This document shows positions 17,665-27,776 of a stretch of DNA of 64,000 bases, piece by piece. The position numbers were made by a program, and so were the translations under genes. Source of the stretch: Trueperella sp. (GTDB taxonomy: Bacteria; Actinomycetota; Actinomycetes; Actinomycetales; Actinomycetaceae); assembly GCA_030532125.1 (NCBI GenBank), contig JAUNLU010000001.1, forward strand, positions 549,960-613,959, given 5' to 3'. Under the pieces are notes generated by a model. It ran no database searches, had not been told where the DNA came from, and saw nothing but the letters and a program-made list of their open reading frames with translations. Position 1 is the first letter of the stretch; every line of letters begins with the position of its first letter.

Positions 17665-19812
17665 ATGGCTCCCGAGCAGCCAGAGAAGCAGAATAAACGG
17701 CACCGGCGGCGCAAACAGTTAGAAGAGTACAATCAGCGCGGCCGGCACAGCCGCGGATTAGAGGATTTGCGCTGGCCAGACGGTAAAAAACCGGGTAATG
17801 CTGATCGCCCTCATGCGGACAAAAAATCTGGTGGGAAACCGCCAGAAAAAGGCAGCCGCCAGCGCAGCATGTTCCTGGGCTCGTTTATGTTCTTGCTGTT
17901 GGCGATAGCTACGGCATACTGGATTTTTAGCCCAAATGCGTTCACCGCGATTAAAACTTCCCAAGGCATGGAAGTGTTGCAATCCCAGGGAATAGAGCGG
18001 ATTGAGGTCACTGACGGCAGCCAGTTAGTGAAAATATGGCTGAAAGATGAGATTAAGCCGGTAGACCTAGAGGGCAAGGAAAAAGACCCTACTGATAAAG
18101 TGCAGTTCCAATACCTTGATGCCCAAGCGGAGCAAGTGGCGAATCTGGTAGGCGAGGCGAAAACTAAAAACGGCTATAACTCGATAGTGCCGCAGCAGTC
18201 ATTCTTGCTTTCGATACTGTCCTTTACGTTGCCGATGCTGCTGATTATCGGCATTTTCTTGTGGCTGTTCCCGCGGATGCAGAGCGGAATGAGCCAATTC
18301 GGCAAGGTGAAGCGCGAGGGGCCGGAATCTGATCTGCCCAATGTCAACTTTGCCGATGTGGCAGGGGTAGATGAAGCAGTGGAAGAGCTGCGCGAGATAA
18401 AAGAATTCCTCGATACCCCCGATAAATTCCACAAAATGGGCGCAAAAATTCCGCGGGGCGTACTCCTCTACGGGCCGCCGGGAACCGGTAAAACTCTGCT
18501 GGCGCGTGCAGTGGCTGGTGAAGCCGGCGTGCCGTTCTTCCATATTTCTGCTTCCGAGTTTGTAGAGATGTTTGTGGGCGTAGGCGCTTCGCGGGTGCGC
18601 GACCTATTCGATAAAGCCAAGAAAACTGCGCCGGCGATTATTTTCGTAGATGAGATCGACGCCGTGGGGCGCAACCGCGGCGTTGGCATTGGCGGCGGTA
18701 ATGACGAACGGGAACAGACGCTCAACCAGCTGTTGGTGGAGATGGACGGGTTCGATGAGCGCACTAATGTGATAGTTATTGCTGCCACTAACCGCCCAGA
18801 TGTGCTGGATCCGGCGCTGCTGCGCCCCGGGCGCTTTGACCGGCAAATCTCGGTGGATGCCCCGGATCTGACTGGTCGGCGGCAGATTTTAGAGGTGCAT
18901 GCCAAAGGCAAGCCGTTAGCGGACGGGGTAGGGTTGGAGTCGATTGCGCGGCGCACGCCTGGTTTCTCCGGTGCGGACTTGGCGAACTTGCTGAATGAAG
19001 CTGCGCTATTGGCGGCGCGGCGGGAACATGAAGCGATTGACGAATCCGATATCGATGAAGCGATTGACCGGATTATTGCTGGACCCCAGCGGCGCACTCG
19101 CGTAATGAATCCGGAGGAGAAACGGATGACTGCCTATCACGAGGGTGGGCATGCCGTGGCAGCTGCTGCGTTGCACCACACTGACCCGGTTACTAAGGTG
19201 ACGATTTTGCCGCGGGGGCGAGCTTTGGGCTACACCATGGTGATGCCCACGGAAGATAAATACTCCACTTCGCGCAATGAACTGCTCGACCAGATGGTGT
19301 ATGCCATGGGTGGGCGAGTGGCTGAAGAAGTGGTATTCCACGATCCGTCAACTGGCGCTGCCAACGATATTCAGAAAGCTACGAATATCGCCCGCAAAAT
19401 GGTTACCGAATATGGGATGTCGGAGCAGATTGGCGCTGTGCGCCTCACGGCGGACGACTCTGATCCCATGACGCGTATGGGCGGCGGGAAAACTTGGGAT
19501 CACTCCGATGAACTGGCCGGAGTGGTAGATAGTGAAGTACACAACCTGGTAGAGGCGGCCCATCAAGAAGCCTGGCAAATCATGAATTCCAACCGGCATG
19601 TATTGGATCGGCTAGCGGCGGTACTACTGGAAAAAGAGACCGTATTGGAAGAAGAGCTCCGCGAGATCTTTGCCGATATTGTGCGTGCTCCACAACGGGA
19701 ACTATGGCTATCTTCGCCGGATCGCCCGGTTTCATACCTGCCGCCGGTACCGCTACCGGCCCGGGAAACCAATGAAGAAATCAGTGAGGAAGCGACTGAT
19801 AATGACCTATGA
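17665..19812 (+). CDS. ftsH: ATP-dependent zinc metalloprotease FtsH
   Basis: Membrane-anchored AAA+ protease that degrades misassembled membrane proteins and selected cytosolic regulators. 715 residues. An unusually long basic cytoplasmic N terminus (about 75 residues) precedes the first membrane helix; the second lies near 175-195, with the FtsH extracellular domain between. Walker A GPPGTGKT starts at about 270, Walker B is IIFVDEID, the second region of homology is [10 protein letters not shown], and the zinc site is HEGGH at about 492-496. It starts at the base after the hpt stop and overlaps folE by 11 bases. Confidence 0.97.
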   Translation: MAPEQPEKQNKRHRRRKQLEEYNQRGRHSRGLEDLRWPDGKKPGNADRPHADKKSGGKPPEKGSRQRSMFLGSFMFLLLAIATAYWIFSPNAFTAIKTSQGMEVLQSQGIERIEVTDGSQLVKIWLKDEIKPVDLEGKEKDPTDKVQFQYLDAQAEQVANLVGEAKTKNGYNSIVPQQSFLLSILSFTLPMLLIIGIFLWLFPRMQSGMSQFGKVKREGPESDLPNVNFADVAGVDEAVEELREIKEFLDTPDKFHKMGAKIPRGVLLYGPPGTGKTLLARAVAGEAGVPFFHISASEFVEMFVGVGASRVRDLFDKAKKTAPAIIFVDEIDAVGRNRGVGIGGGNDEREQTLNQLLVEMDGFDERTNVIVIAATNRPDVLDPALLRPGRFDRQISVDAPDLTGRRQILEVHAKGKPLADGVGLESIARRTPGFSGADLANLLNEAALLAARREHEAIDESDIDEAIDRIIAGPQRRTRVMNPEEKRMTAYHEGGHAVAAAALHHTDPVTKVTILPRGRALGYTMVMPTEDKYSTSRNELLDQMVYAMGGRVAEEVVFHDPSTGAANDIQKATNIARKMVTEYGMSEQIGAVRLTADDSDPMTRMGGGKTWDHSDELAGVVDSEVHNLVEAAHQEAWQIMNSNRHVLDRLAAVLLEKETVLEEELREIFADIVRAPQRELWLSSPDRPVSYLPPVPLPARETNEEISEEATDNDL

Positions 19813-20368
19813 CGCTGATGGGGTGCGCCGGGCAGTGCGCGATCTGTTAATTGCGTTTGGGGAAGACCCAGATCGGGAGGGACTGCGCGAAACTCCAGAT
19901 CGGATTGCGCGTTCCGGGCAGGAAATTTTTGCTGGGTTGAGCCAAGATCCAGCGGAAGTGCTAAATGCGGTTTTTGATATCGGCCACCAAGAAATGGTGC
20001 TAGTGCGAGATATCCCGATGTATTCCATGTGTGAGCACCATTTGTTGCCGTTCCACGGGGTGGCACACGTTGGGTATATCCCCGGTGCTGACGGCCGCGT
20101 AACCGGACTATCGAAACTGGCCCGGCTGGTAGATGTTTTTGCCCGCCGGCCTCAGGTGCAAGAACGGCTAACTAGCCAGGTGGCAGATTCACTAGAACAC
20201 GAACTCGGCGCGCGCGGCGTCATCGTAGTAGTGGAAGCAGAGCACCTGTGTATGTCGATGCGTGGGGTGCGAAAACCCGGATCTCGCACCGTCACTTCTG
20301 CAGTTCGCGGGATAATGCGTGACCCAGCTACCCGCGCCGAAGCCATGAGTTTGATAATGGCGAAATAG
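19802..20368 (+). CDS. folE: GTP cyclohydrolase I
   Basis: First enzyme of the tetrahydrofolate branch, converting GTP to 7,8-dihydroneopterin triphosphate. 188 residues. Zinc ligands are in MCEHHLLPF and [11 protein letters not shown] 19802 (MTYDADG) is chosen over upstream in-frame codons because the open frame before it lies inside ftsH and GAGGAAG sits at the proper distance. Translation is probably coupled to ftsH through the 11-base overlap. Confidence 0.95.
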   Translation: MTYDADGVRRAVRDLLIAFGEDPDREGLRETPDRIARSGQEIFAGLSQDPAEVLNAVFDIGHQEMVLVRDIPMYSMCEHHLLPFHGVAHVGYIPGADGRVTGLSKLARLVDVFARRPQVQERLTSQVADSLEHELGARGVIVVVEAEHLCMSMRGVRKPGSRTVTSAVRGIMRDPATRAEAMSLIMAK

Positions 20369-20394
20369 TGGGATAACGAGGAGTGGAGCACACG

Positions 20395-21276
20395 ATGCAG
20401 ATTATGGGAATTTTGAATGTCACCCCGGATTCTTTTTCCGACGGCGGGCAGTGGGACACCGTATCCGCAGCTATCGCCCACGGGCAGGAGATGATCGACG
20501 CCGGTGCCACCATAATCGACATCGGCGGGGAATCGACCCGCCCCGGGGCAGATATGTTAGACGCCGAAACTGAGTGGGCGCGGATCGAACCAGTAGTGGC
20601 AGAACTATCCCCATTAGTTACTGTTTCGGTGGACACCTACCACGCCCAAACTGCGCGCCGTGCCGTGGCCGCCGGAGCACACATCGTCAATGACGTCACC
20701 GGTGGAAATGGGGATCCAGAAATGTTCGCCACCGTGGCCGCCCTGGACTGCGACTACATCTTGCAACATGGGCGGGGCAATGCGCAGACCATGAACTCGA
20801 TGGCGGATTACCGCGGGGATGTGGCCCGGGTGGTGCGCGATGAACTCCTGACCTCCCGTGATGCCGCAATAGCAGCTGGAATTGCTGAGGAACGAATAAT
20901 TCTGGATCCGGGATTGGGCTTCGCCAAAGTGGGAGACCAAGATTGGAACGTGCTGGCTGGCGTCTGTGAGTTCTTGGATCTGGGACACCGGGTGCTAATT
21001 GGGCAATCCCGCAAACGCTTCCTATCCGGCACAGTGGCGGAAGGTACCCCAGTGACCGCGCGGGATACTGCCACCGCGGTTATTTCCGGAATACTTTCCG
21101 AAACTGACGTCTGGGCAGTGCGCGTGCACAATGTGCCAGCCACGATGAGTGCAATCGCGGTCCACGCCAAACTGCATCAAGCGAGCGTCGCCCGTACTGG
21201 AGAAGAAGAACTGCAGCACGCTGCTACTCGCACCGTATCGGAACGCGGCTGGGATGCTGCCCGTGGGGGTGCTTGA
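20395..21276 (+). CDS. folP: Dihydropteroate synthase
   Basis: Condenses p-aminobenzoate with dihydropterin pyrophosphate; the target of sulfonamides. 293 residues from ATG 20395. Signatures are GILNVTPDSFSDGG at the N terminus, GGESTRPG near 46, and a C-terminal GQSRKRFL. A GTG at 20383 is in frame but lies too close to GAGGAG to serve well. Its stop overlaps the ATG of folB-folK by one base. Confidence 0.95.
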   Translation: MQIMGILNVTPDSFSDGGQWDTVSAAIAHGQEMIDAGATIIDIGGESTRPGADMLDAETEWARIEPVVAELSPLVTVSVDTYHAQTARRAVAAGAHIVNDVTGGNGDPEMFATVAALDCDYILQHGRGNAQTMNSMADYRGDVARVVRDELLTSRDAAIAAGIAEERIILDPGLGFAKVGDQDWNVLAGVCEFLDLGHRVLIGQSRKRFLSGTVAEGTPVTARDTATAVISGILSETDVWAVRVHNVPATMSAIAVHAKLHQASVARTGEEELQHAATRTVSERGWDAARGGA

Positions 21277-22181
21277 TGGCAGTTATCGAATTAACTGGAC
21301 TGGAAGCCCAAGGTACCCACGGCGTACTCGACTTTGAACATGCAGAACCGCAGCTATTTCGAGTGGATATTGCGCTCGATGTGGATACTGCGGCGGCGGC
21401 AGCTGCGGATGACCTTGGCTATACCGTGGACTATGGCAAAGTAGCCGAACAAGCAGTGGCAGTGATTCAAGGGGAGCATTGCGACTTAATCGAGACGTTG
21501 GCGCATCGTATTTTGGCGGCAGTGCTCAGCCCGGCAGTGGAATCAGCTCGGGTGACAGTACACAAACCCAATGCGCCGATTCCCGCCACTTTCCAAGATG
21601 TCGCCGTCACCGTCAGTAGTCCGGGGCCACTGCGCCAACCGGGACGGCGCGAAGTAGTTATCGCCGTGGGCGCTAATTTGGGCGACCCGGTGGCTAACGT
21701 GAGTTTAGCGTTGCGCGACTTGAGCTTTGCGCTGGGAGAGACGGCGACGTCGTCGTTATATCGTTCGCCGGCAATGCTGCTACCCGGGCAAGCCGCCCAA
21801 CCGGACTATATAAATGCGGTGGCAGTGGTGCAGACGGAACTGCCGCCGCTGGCGGTGCTGGAGTATTTGCAAGAAATGGAACAGGACGCCGGGCGGATCC
21901 GCACCGAAAAATGGGGGGCGCGCCCGCTGGATCTCGATATTGTGCAGATCTCCGGAGTCACTTCCACAGTGCCAAAATTGCTACTGCCACATCCGGGTGC
22001 GGCCAGCCGCCGCTTTGTATTGGAGCCGTGGCTAGAAGCTGACCCAAATGCCGAATTAGCCGGCACCCCAGTGCGAGAATTGTTGGCTCAGGTAGCTGAC
22101 CAAGAATTAGAAAAAGTAGCTGATTTTGACTACGCGCAGTGGGCAACTGCTGGTGCTGAGCTAGCAAGTGGGCAGGCATAA
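21276..22181 (+). CDS. folK: Bifunctional dihydroneopterin aldolase / HPPK (FolB-FolK fusion)
   Basis: About 301 residues joining two consecutive folate enzymes. Residues 1-118 are FolB (GLEAQGTHGVLDFE start and a terminal HKPNAPIP strand). Residues about 126-280 are FolK, 6-hydroxymethyl-7,8-dihydropterin pyrophosphokinase (VAVGANLGDP, and RPLDLDI with the metal-binding Asp pair). The frame is uninterrupted across the join, so this is a true fusion. A TTG three bases upstream is also in frame, but ATG 21276 overlaps the folP stop neatly. Confidence 0.93.
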   Translation: MAVIELTGLEAQGTHGVLDFEHAEPQLFRVDIALDVDTAAAAAADDLGYTVDYGKVAEQAVAVIQGEHCDLIETLAHRILAAVLSPAVESARVTVHKPNAPIPATFQDVAVTVSSPGPLRQPGRREVVIAVGANLGDPVANVSLALRDLSFALGETATSSLYRSPAMLLPGQAAQPDYINAVAVVQTELPPLAVLEYLQEMEQDAGRIRTEKWGARPLDLDIVQISGVTSTVPKLLLPHPGAASRRFVLEPWLEADPNAELAGTPVRELLAQVADQELEKVADFDYAQWATAGAELASGQA

Positions 22182-22679
22182 ATGCCAGCACACGATACGA
22201 GAAAGCTGCAGCCTACCAGCATTTTCATGTTGGTAGCAGTGGCAGTGATTGCCGGGGTGACGGTATTTCTGTTGCTCCATGTATGGGTGTCTGGCGGGCA
22301 TGCCGGAATAATTATTCCGCGGCTAGTGGGGTTGGTGCCGGTGGGTGTCGGTATTTTTGTACTTAGCCAAGGGTGGTTGGTGCGCAGCTACACCAAGGGT
22401 AAACGCAATATTTCCGCGCTCTATGCCGCCCGCATTTGGGTGCTCACCCAAGCCAGTTCCCGTGCCGGTGCGATATTGGCGGGTGCCGGCTTAGGGGTAG
22501 CCCTCGCCTACTGGAGTCTAGGCGATACTGGTTTCCTCGCCGAACAAACCACTGCTGCGCTACTCGCCGCAGCCAGCTGCTTATTTCTCACAGTTTGCGC
22601 CTGGGTCGCAGAACGCTGGTGCATCACGGATCCGCCAGATGACGCTGATTCTGCTGAACGTACCGGACAACCAGCGTAA
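22182..22679 (+). CDS. DUF3180 membrane protein
   Basis: A 165-residue protein with four predicted membrane segments (about residues 13-33, 40-60, 88-110, 118-140). Its position directly behind folK, starting at the next base after the stop, matches the actinobacterial DUF3180 family that regularly follows the folate genes. No biochemical function is known; the constant neighbourhood suggests only co-expression with folate or cell-envelope genes. Confidence 0.75.
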   Translation: MPAHDTRKLQPTSIFMLVAVAVIAGVTVFLLLHVWVSGGHAGIIIPRLVGLVPVGVGIFVLSQGWLVRSYTKGKRNISALYAARIWVLTQASSRAGAILAGAGLGVALAYWSLGDTGFLAEQTTAALLAAASCLFLTVCAWVAERWCITDPPDDADSAERTGQPA

Positions 22680-22725
22680 TTCCTGGAGCTTGGGCAGCTA
22701 AGAATTTTTCGGTAGTGTTTTCAGC

Positions 22726-23223
22726 ATGCGAACTCCTCTAGCTCCGGATATTGAATTTACTCAAATTGACCCAAAATACGTAAAAGTCACCATAATCAGA
22801 AACCTGTTGGGGTGGGTACCGGCGCTAGCAGTGGCAGTTGGCGTAGCGCTAATAATTAATTCCAACTATTCCGCTGCTACCTGGATCTGGGTATTTCCAG
22901 CGGTGGTGGCAGCATTATTCGGCTGGAGCCTGTGGGTGACGGTACGCCGCGCCCGCGTAATCGGATATGCCGAATTAGACGAAGAACTGCTAGTCCGCTC
23001 CGGAATCATGTTCCAGAAGCTGTCAGTAGTGCCATACGGGCGGATGCAGCAAGTGGAAATAAACTCGGGGCCATTATTGGCTAACTCGGGGCTTGCCACG
23101 GTAGAACTGGTGACGGCATCGGCTGATACCAACGCGAAAATACCGGGGGTAACACGCGCTGAAGCGGAACGGCTGCGCACCAAGTTGACTGCCTTGGGCA
23201 ACTCCAATATGGAAGGACTGTGA
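22726..23223 (+). CDS. Bacterial PH-domain membrane protein (YdbS-like)
   Basis: 165 residues. Two adjacent membrane helices (about 25-70) are followed by a bPH2 domain with the typical ELDEELLVRSGIMFQKLSVV and PYGRMQQVEI pattern. YdbS/YdbT-type pairs sit in the membrane and are linked to resistance against class-IIa-like bacteriocins in Bacillus, but a role here is unknown. It overlaps the next, larger PH-domain gene by 4 bases, so the two proteins probably act together. Confidence 0.8.
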   Translation: MRTPLAPDIEFTQIDPKYVKVTIIRNLLGWVPALAVAVGVALIINSNYSAATWIWVFPAVVAALFGWSLWVTVRRARVIGYAELDEELLVRSGIMFQKLSVVPYGRMQQVEINSGPLLANSGLATVELVTASADTNAKIPGVTRAEAERLRTKLTALGNSNMEGL

Positions 23224-24770
23224 TGGCAGAACAAGGTCAGCAAAAGTCTTTCAATGCTGACGGCGTTCCCGAAGACGCCTGGCGTAAACCACATTGGGTC
23301 ACTCCGGTCGTCTCAGCAAGCGCACTTTGGGCGGTACTCGGTCTGCTGATCTACTCTATGGCTAGTACTGGGCAACAGGAATTATTGGCGCAGATTCGAT
23401 ATTTCGTGCGCGGATATGAAGGCTCCAAAACGCTGATAATTGCCGGAATTGTGCTGCTAGCGTTGCTAGTGCTCACCGTATTGGTCATCATAATCGCCTA
23501 TATTGCTTGGCGATTTATGTTTTATGCCCTGGTCGACTCTGGGATTCATGTCCGCTCTGGAATTCTGTTTAAGCAGCATCAGCACACCAGATGGGACCGG
23601 ATCCAAAGCGTTGAAATACAGCAAAAACTATTTGGGCGCATATTCGGCTTTGGCTCAGTGCGGATTGAATCCGCCGCGGGAGATGGCACGGTGGATATCG
23701 GGCTACTGCGGATGGAGGACTGCGCTAATCTGCGCCGGGAAGTACTGCGCGGTCAAGCAAATGCGCGCGCTGGTCTGCCAATCGAGGTGGGTGACCCCGC
23801 CATTGGTGCAGTTGCTCCCGAAACCAGCCATATCCCGGTATTTGACCCGGATGACGAAGAACTAGATGAGCTAATCTACGAGCTGCCAACTGCGCGGCTG
23901 TTGGCCGTTACCATACTAAATCCCGCCACGGTAATTGGCGCAATCATTGTGGCAGCGTCGATTGTTGGACAGACAGTAGCTAGTGGCGAGTCAATTGTGT
24001 TCCTCGTCGTCGGTCTTGCTACCGCCCTGTTTCAGTGGAGTTCCAGCCTGTTCAATCAGTACGGCAGCAAAGTATTCGTTTCGGAAAACGGACTGCGCCT
24101 GCGCGCTGGCCTCACCAAACTAGTCACCCAAACTATCCCGCCCTCGCGAGTGCATGCAGTGTCCATTTCACAGCCCATGCTGTGGCGCCGGATGGATTGG
24201 TGGCGCATCGGGATCACTATTGCGGGTAGCTCTACTGCCGAAGATGTCACAGATAACCGCTTGTTGATCGTACCGGTGGGGTCGCGCACAGAGGTTTTTG
24301 CCGTGCTATGGACTATTCTTCCGTACCTGGGGGTAGACGACGCTGCCAGCTTCCTAATGGAGGCCATGTATGGCAAAAACTCCGGGAAGTACTTTACCGG
24401 TGCTCCGCGCCGAGGGCGCTGGCTCGATCCGATCGGTTGGCGGGGGCGCGGCATGAGCTTGACTCCCAATGTGGCAGCTTTCCGTACCGGTCGCCTCCGG
24501 CGCAATGTGTCGCTGATTTTGCAAGACCACACCCAATCCACCAGCGTCAAAGAAGGGCCATTGCAGCGCCGTCTGGGGCTAGCTACTTTGAAACTAGATA
24601 CCGTAGCTGGTGTGGTCCCCACCCAAATGGCTAATTTTGGTCGTGCTGAGCTAGCTAACCTGGTGTGGGAAGAAAATGAGCTTTCTAGGCAGGCGCGGGC
24701 GCGCGGCGTCACTGAATCTATTGCGGACTGGAAACAACGTATCAGTGCCGCAAGGATACATCGTAGTTAG
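23220..24770 (+). CDS. Multi-PH-domain membrane protein (YdbT-like)
   Basis: 516 residues with two N-terminal membrane helices (about 30-95), a first bPH2 domain (SGIHVRSGILFKQHQHT, WDRIQSVEI), a further helix pair near 225-275, a second bPH2 domain (ENGLRLRAGLTKLVTQTIP, VHAVSISQP) and a third, more divergent one near the C terminus (QDHTQSTSVKEGPLQRRLG). It is the larger partner of the preceding small PH protein. Function is unproven. Confidence 0.8.
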   Translation: MMAEQGQQKSFNADGVPEDAWRKPHWVTPVVSASALWAVLGLLIYSMASTGQQELLAQIRYFVRGYEGSKTLIIAGIVLLALLVLTVLVIIIAYIAWRFMFYALVDSGIHVRSGILFKQHQHTRWDRIQSVEIQQKLFGRIFGFGSVRIESAAGDGTVDIGLLRMEDCANLRREVLRGQANARAGLPIEVGDPAIGAVAPETSHIPVFDPDDEELDELIYELPTARLLAVTILNPATVIGAIIVAASIVGQTVASGESIVFLVVGLATALFQWSSSLFNQYGSKVFVSENGLRLRAGLTKLVTQTIPPSRVHAVSISQPMLWRRMDWWRIGITIAGSSTAEDVTDNRLLIVPVGSRTEVFAVLWTILPYLGVDDAASFLMEAMYGKNSGKYFTGAPRRGRWLDPIGWRGRGMSLTPNVAAFRTGRLRRNVSLILQDHTQSTSVKEGPLQRRLGLATLKLDTVAGVVPTQMANFGRAELANLVWEENELSRQARARGVTESIADWKQRISAARIHRS

Positions 24771-24779
24771 GGGAAATAA

Positions 24780-25679
24780 ATGGCAGCACCACAAACTATG
24801 GGAGTTGGCATTATCTCCGCTGGGAAAGTGGGTGCGGCAATTGGCAACGCCTTGCGGGCTGCGGGCCATCAAATAATTGGTGCGTATGCCACTTCGCCGG
24901 ATTCAATTGATCGGTTAGAAACTATGCTGCCGGGAGTGCCGGCGCTAGATGTCCCCACCATTGTGGAACGCAGTGAATTAGTGCTGTTAGCGGTACCGGA
25001 TGATCAACTGGCGCCACTAGTGGCTGGTATGGCCAAATTGGGGGCGTGGCAACCGGGGCAAATCGTGGTACACACTGCCGGCTGCTACGGCACTGAGGTG
25101 CTAGCGCCTGCGGCGGCGGCTGGCGCGATCTGCCTGGCCATCCACCCAGCGATGACTTTCACTGGCACCTCACTGGATGTGGCTCGGCTGGCTGGCTGCC
25201 CGTTTGCCGTCACTGCCCCGAAAACTATCCAAGCCATCGGCCTGGCATTGGTGGCGCAACTTGGCGGGGAAGGCTATCTAGTTTCAGAGGCTGATCGTTC
25301 GCTCTACCACAGCGCGCTCAGCCACGGCGCCAATCACGTGGTTACGGTGTTGGGGCAAGCCCGGCAGGCTCTACAAGCGGCCGGGATTACGGACCCGGGT
25401 GCCTATCTGCGTCCGCTGGTGCAAGCTGCAGTAGAGGGGGCATTGAGTTCCGGAGAAGCCTTGCTAACGGGGCCAGTTTCCCGGGCTGACGTCGGTACGG
25501 TGGCAGCACACGTGAGTGCGCTGGATACTTTGCGGGAAGATTTGCCAGCTGATGCCGATATTTTTGAAACCTACTGTTATTTGGCGGGGGTGACTGCGGA
25601 TCGGGCCGTGCGCCGCCGCGTCATTACTGTTCAAGACGCAAACGAAATCCACGAAGCGCTGCGCGGCAAACTAAACTGA
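24780..25679 (+). CDS. Rossmann-fold DUF2520 protein
   Basis: 299 residues. The N-terminal NAD(P)-binding fold starts with VGIISAGKVGAAIGNALRAAGH, like 6-phosphogluconate or prephenate dehydrogenase families. The C-terminal half is a DUF2520 helical domain (LYHSALSHGANHVVTVLGQA). It is five bases ahead of panC, a conserved actinobacterial pair. DUF2520 genes have been proposed to take part in pantothenate or coenzyme A metabolism from this linkage; the substrate is not known. Confidence 0.82.
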   Translation: MAAPQTMGVGIISAGKVGAAIGNALRAAGHQIIGAYATSPDSIDRLETMLPGVPALDVPTIVERSELVLLAVPDDQLAPLVAGMAKLGAWQPGQIVVHTAGCYGTEVLAPAAAAGAICLAIHPAMTFTGTSLDVARLAGCPFAVTAPKTIQAIGLALVAQLGGEGYLVSEADRSLYHSALSHGANHVVTVLGQARQALQAAGITDPGAYLRPLVQAAVEGALSSGEALLTGPVSRADVGTVAAHVSALDTLREDLPADADIFETYCYLAGVTADRAVRRRVITVQDANEIHEALRGKLN

Positions 25680-25684
25680 GTGCC

Positions 25685-26524
25685 GTGCAGGTATGTAATA
25701 CGCGAGCAGAATTAGCTGCTGCGCTGGCAAAACTAACTGGCACCCGTGGTTTAGTGATGACGATGGGTGCGTTACATGCTGGGCATATGGCTTTGGTGCG
25801 CGCCTCGCAAGCACAGATGGATCATACGGTTGCCACTGTCTACGTCAATCCGCTGCAGTTTGCGCCCGGTGAAGATTTCGATACTTATCCCCGCACGCCG
25901 GAAGCTGATTTTGCGTTATTGGCCGATGCCGGGGTAGCAGTGGTATTCGCACCTACTGACGCGGAAATGTACCCACGCCCGCCGCTAGTGCGGATCGACC
26001 CCGGACCGGTGGCAGATATTTTAGAGGGAGCGAGCCGCCCCGGGCATTTTGCTGGAGTATTGCAGGTAGTACACAAAGTTTTTCGGCTCACTCAGCCGGA
26101 TGTGGCGTTTTTTGGCCAACGGGATGCCCAGCAGTTGGCATTGGTACGCACGATGGTGGCGGACTTGGAAATGGGAATTGAAATTGCCGCAGTGCCGATT
26201 GTGCGTGACCCCAACGGGCTGGCACTTAGCTCACGCAATAAGTATCTAACCGGAACTGAGCTGGTGCGCGCCGCCGGGATATACGATGCGCTAACTGACG
26301 CCCGGGATGTGGCACTCACCGGGGCCTCGGCGTCGAAAATAGCATATGCCGCATTTAATGCGCTATCTGCTCGGCCGGGAATAAAAATTGACTATGTAGA
26401 GCTGGTACATCCGGAAACTTTTCAGAAATTGGTGGGTGATTACACGGGCCCAGGGCTGCTGACGGCGGCGGCCTGGGTGGGAGATACTCGGTTGATTGAC
26501 AATCTGACTGTGCAGATCGGCTAG
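25685..26524 (+). CDS. panC: Pantothenate synthetase
   Basis: Joins pantoate and beta-alanine, using ATP, to make pantothenate. 279 residues. The nucleotide-binding HIGH-type motif is MGALHAGH near 28-35. The pantoate/ATP contacts are visible in YVNPLQFAPGEDFDTYPR and GLALSSRNKYL. GTG 25685 follows the DUF2520 stop by five bases, so translation is probably coupled. No panB or panD is adjacent. Confidence 0.95.
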   Translation: MQVCNTRAELAAALAKLTGTRGLVMTMGALHAGHMALVRASQAQMDHTVATVYVNPLQFAPGEDFDTYPRTPEADFALLADAGVAVVFAPTDAEMYPRPPLVRIDPGPVADILEGASRPGHFAGVLQVVHKVFRLTQPDVAFFGQRDAQQLALVRTMVADLEMGIEIAAVPIVRDPNGLALSSRNKYLTGTELVRAAGIYDALTDARDVALTGASASKIAYAAFNALSARPGIKIDYVELVHPETFQKLVGDYTGPGLLTAAAWVGDTRLIDNLTVQIG

Positions 26525-26605
26525 CAGCCAGTTGCAGTTTTAGATAAGCGAAGAACATCACCGCTTTGGCGGCAGCTTGGGCGGCGGATAAAAATTTTGG
26601 GGCTC

Positions 26606-26611
26606 TATAAT
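26606..26611 (+). promoter_or_regulatory. -10 box before the HAD-fold gene
   Basis: A perfect TATAAT lies 68 bases before the chosen start at 26680, in an A+T-rich patch after panC. No good -35 hexamer is seen 16-18 bases upstream. A small CCCGC/GCGGG inverted repeat follows in the leader. Confidence 0.5.
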
Positions 26612-26679
26612 GAGAGTATGCCCGCCAGATTTGTGCGGGAGTCATGCCAGATGTCACGCGCGTTGCACCAAGGAGTGAA

Positions 26680-27636
26680 ATGGTCCCCCGCCTCGGCAAG
26701 CTTGTTAGCAATATCAATCCGCAGCATCTTTTGAAACAGGTAGCAGATTCCCGTTTCGCCAAAGCTAAACCGCTCAATAAAGGGGCGCAAGCTATTGAGA
26801 AGCTCGACGTCATGGTGCGCCAAGCTCCGCAGCAGGCGCATGAGGCCTACTTGCTGAATGTGGACGGCACTGTGCTCACTGGTGGCAAACTGATGGACGG
26901 CATGAAGCCAGTGTTGGAGACCATCAAATTGTTGCGCCGCCCAGTCCGCTTCATCACTGGCTCGTCTACGGTTTCGCGGCAGCAGATCGCTGATGAACTG
27001 CGCCGCAATGGGGTGGAAGTGGAGCTAGAACAGATTTTTACCCCCACTCGAGTGACCATCGCCTATTTGAAGAAGAACTATCCGGGCGCCAAGGTGTATC
27101 CGATCGCTAATGCGGAAGTTTGTGCTGCTCTGGAAGCTGGCGGCATAGAGCTGTCCACTAATCCGCTGGATACTCGGGTGGTATTGGTGGCACATGATCG
27201 CGACTTCACCTACGCCAAACTCAAAGACGCCTATGACGCGATTCTGAGCAACGGTGCAGTGCTTATTTCTTCCTCTGTACGCCGGGAACACCTGCTGCCG
27301 GACGGCAGCTACGAGCCCGGCACGCTGTCAATTATCGCCGCGATCGAAAAAGCTACCCGCACTAATCTGACGAAGAACCTGGGCTCTCCGGAGACGGACA
27401 TGCTGGAGATGATCTACAGCGGGCTATCCGCCAATCCGGCAAAGTCTTTGCTGGTTACGGACTCACTTGCTGGGGATGTGCGAATGGCGAAGAGCTTTGG
27501 CGTGCCGACGGCACTGATTCTGACCGGAGAATCTACCTATGAGCAGGCGCGGTCCTTGCGTAGCAAAGACCAGCCCAATTATGTATTGGATTCGGTGGTA
27601 GATATCGTCCCGCCTTATATCGTCAACCAGCTGTAG
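26680..27636 (+). CDS. HAD-fold protein with degenerate catalytic motifs (NagD-like)
   Basis: About 318 residues: an N-terminal extension of about 55 residues, then a HAD domain like the NagD branch. Motif I reads NVDGT instead of DxDGT, so the nucleophilic Asp is Asn (about residue 60). The Lys of motif III is also missing (GSPETDML where the family usually has G-K-P). Motif IV keeps its acidic pair (TDSLAGDV). The C-terminal ALILTGES matches NagD-type ends. Phosphatase activity is therefore doubtful, and a binding or scaffold role is possible. ATG 26680 has AGGAG four bases upstream; an ATG at 26644 lacks one. Confidence 0.75.
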   Translation: MVPRLGKLVSNINPQHLLKQVADSRFAKAKPLNKGAQAIEKLDVMVRQAPQQAHEAYLLNVDGTVLTGGKLMDGMKPVLETIKLLRRPVRFITGSSTVSRQQIADELRRNGVEVELEQIFTPTRVTIAYLKKNYPGAKVYPIANAEVCAALEAGGIELSTNPLDTRVVLVAHDRDFTYAKLKDAYDAILSNGAVLISSSVRREHLLPDGSYEPGTLSIIAAIEKATRTNLTKNLGSPETDMLEMIYSGLSANPAKSLLVTDSLAGDVRMAKSFGVPTALILTGESTYEQARSLRSKDQPNYVLDSVVDIVPPYIVNQL

Positions 27637-27776
27637 CCCGCTATCGCCGGGTACGGAGCTGCCGAGGCGCGGCGGCGGTAGGCGGTCGCCTGGGTGCGGA
27701 ACAACGCTGCGGCGCTTAATTTGTGGTGTCTGCCGGGGAGGCGGCACGTCAGATAACAGCGGGGTATTCTATAACC

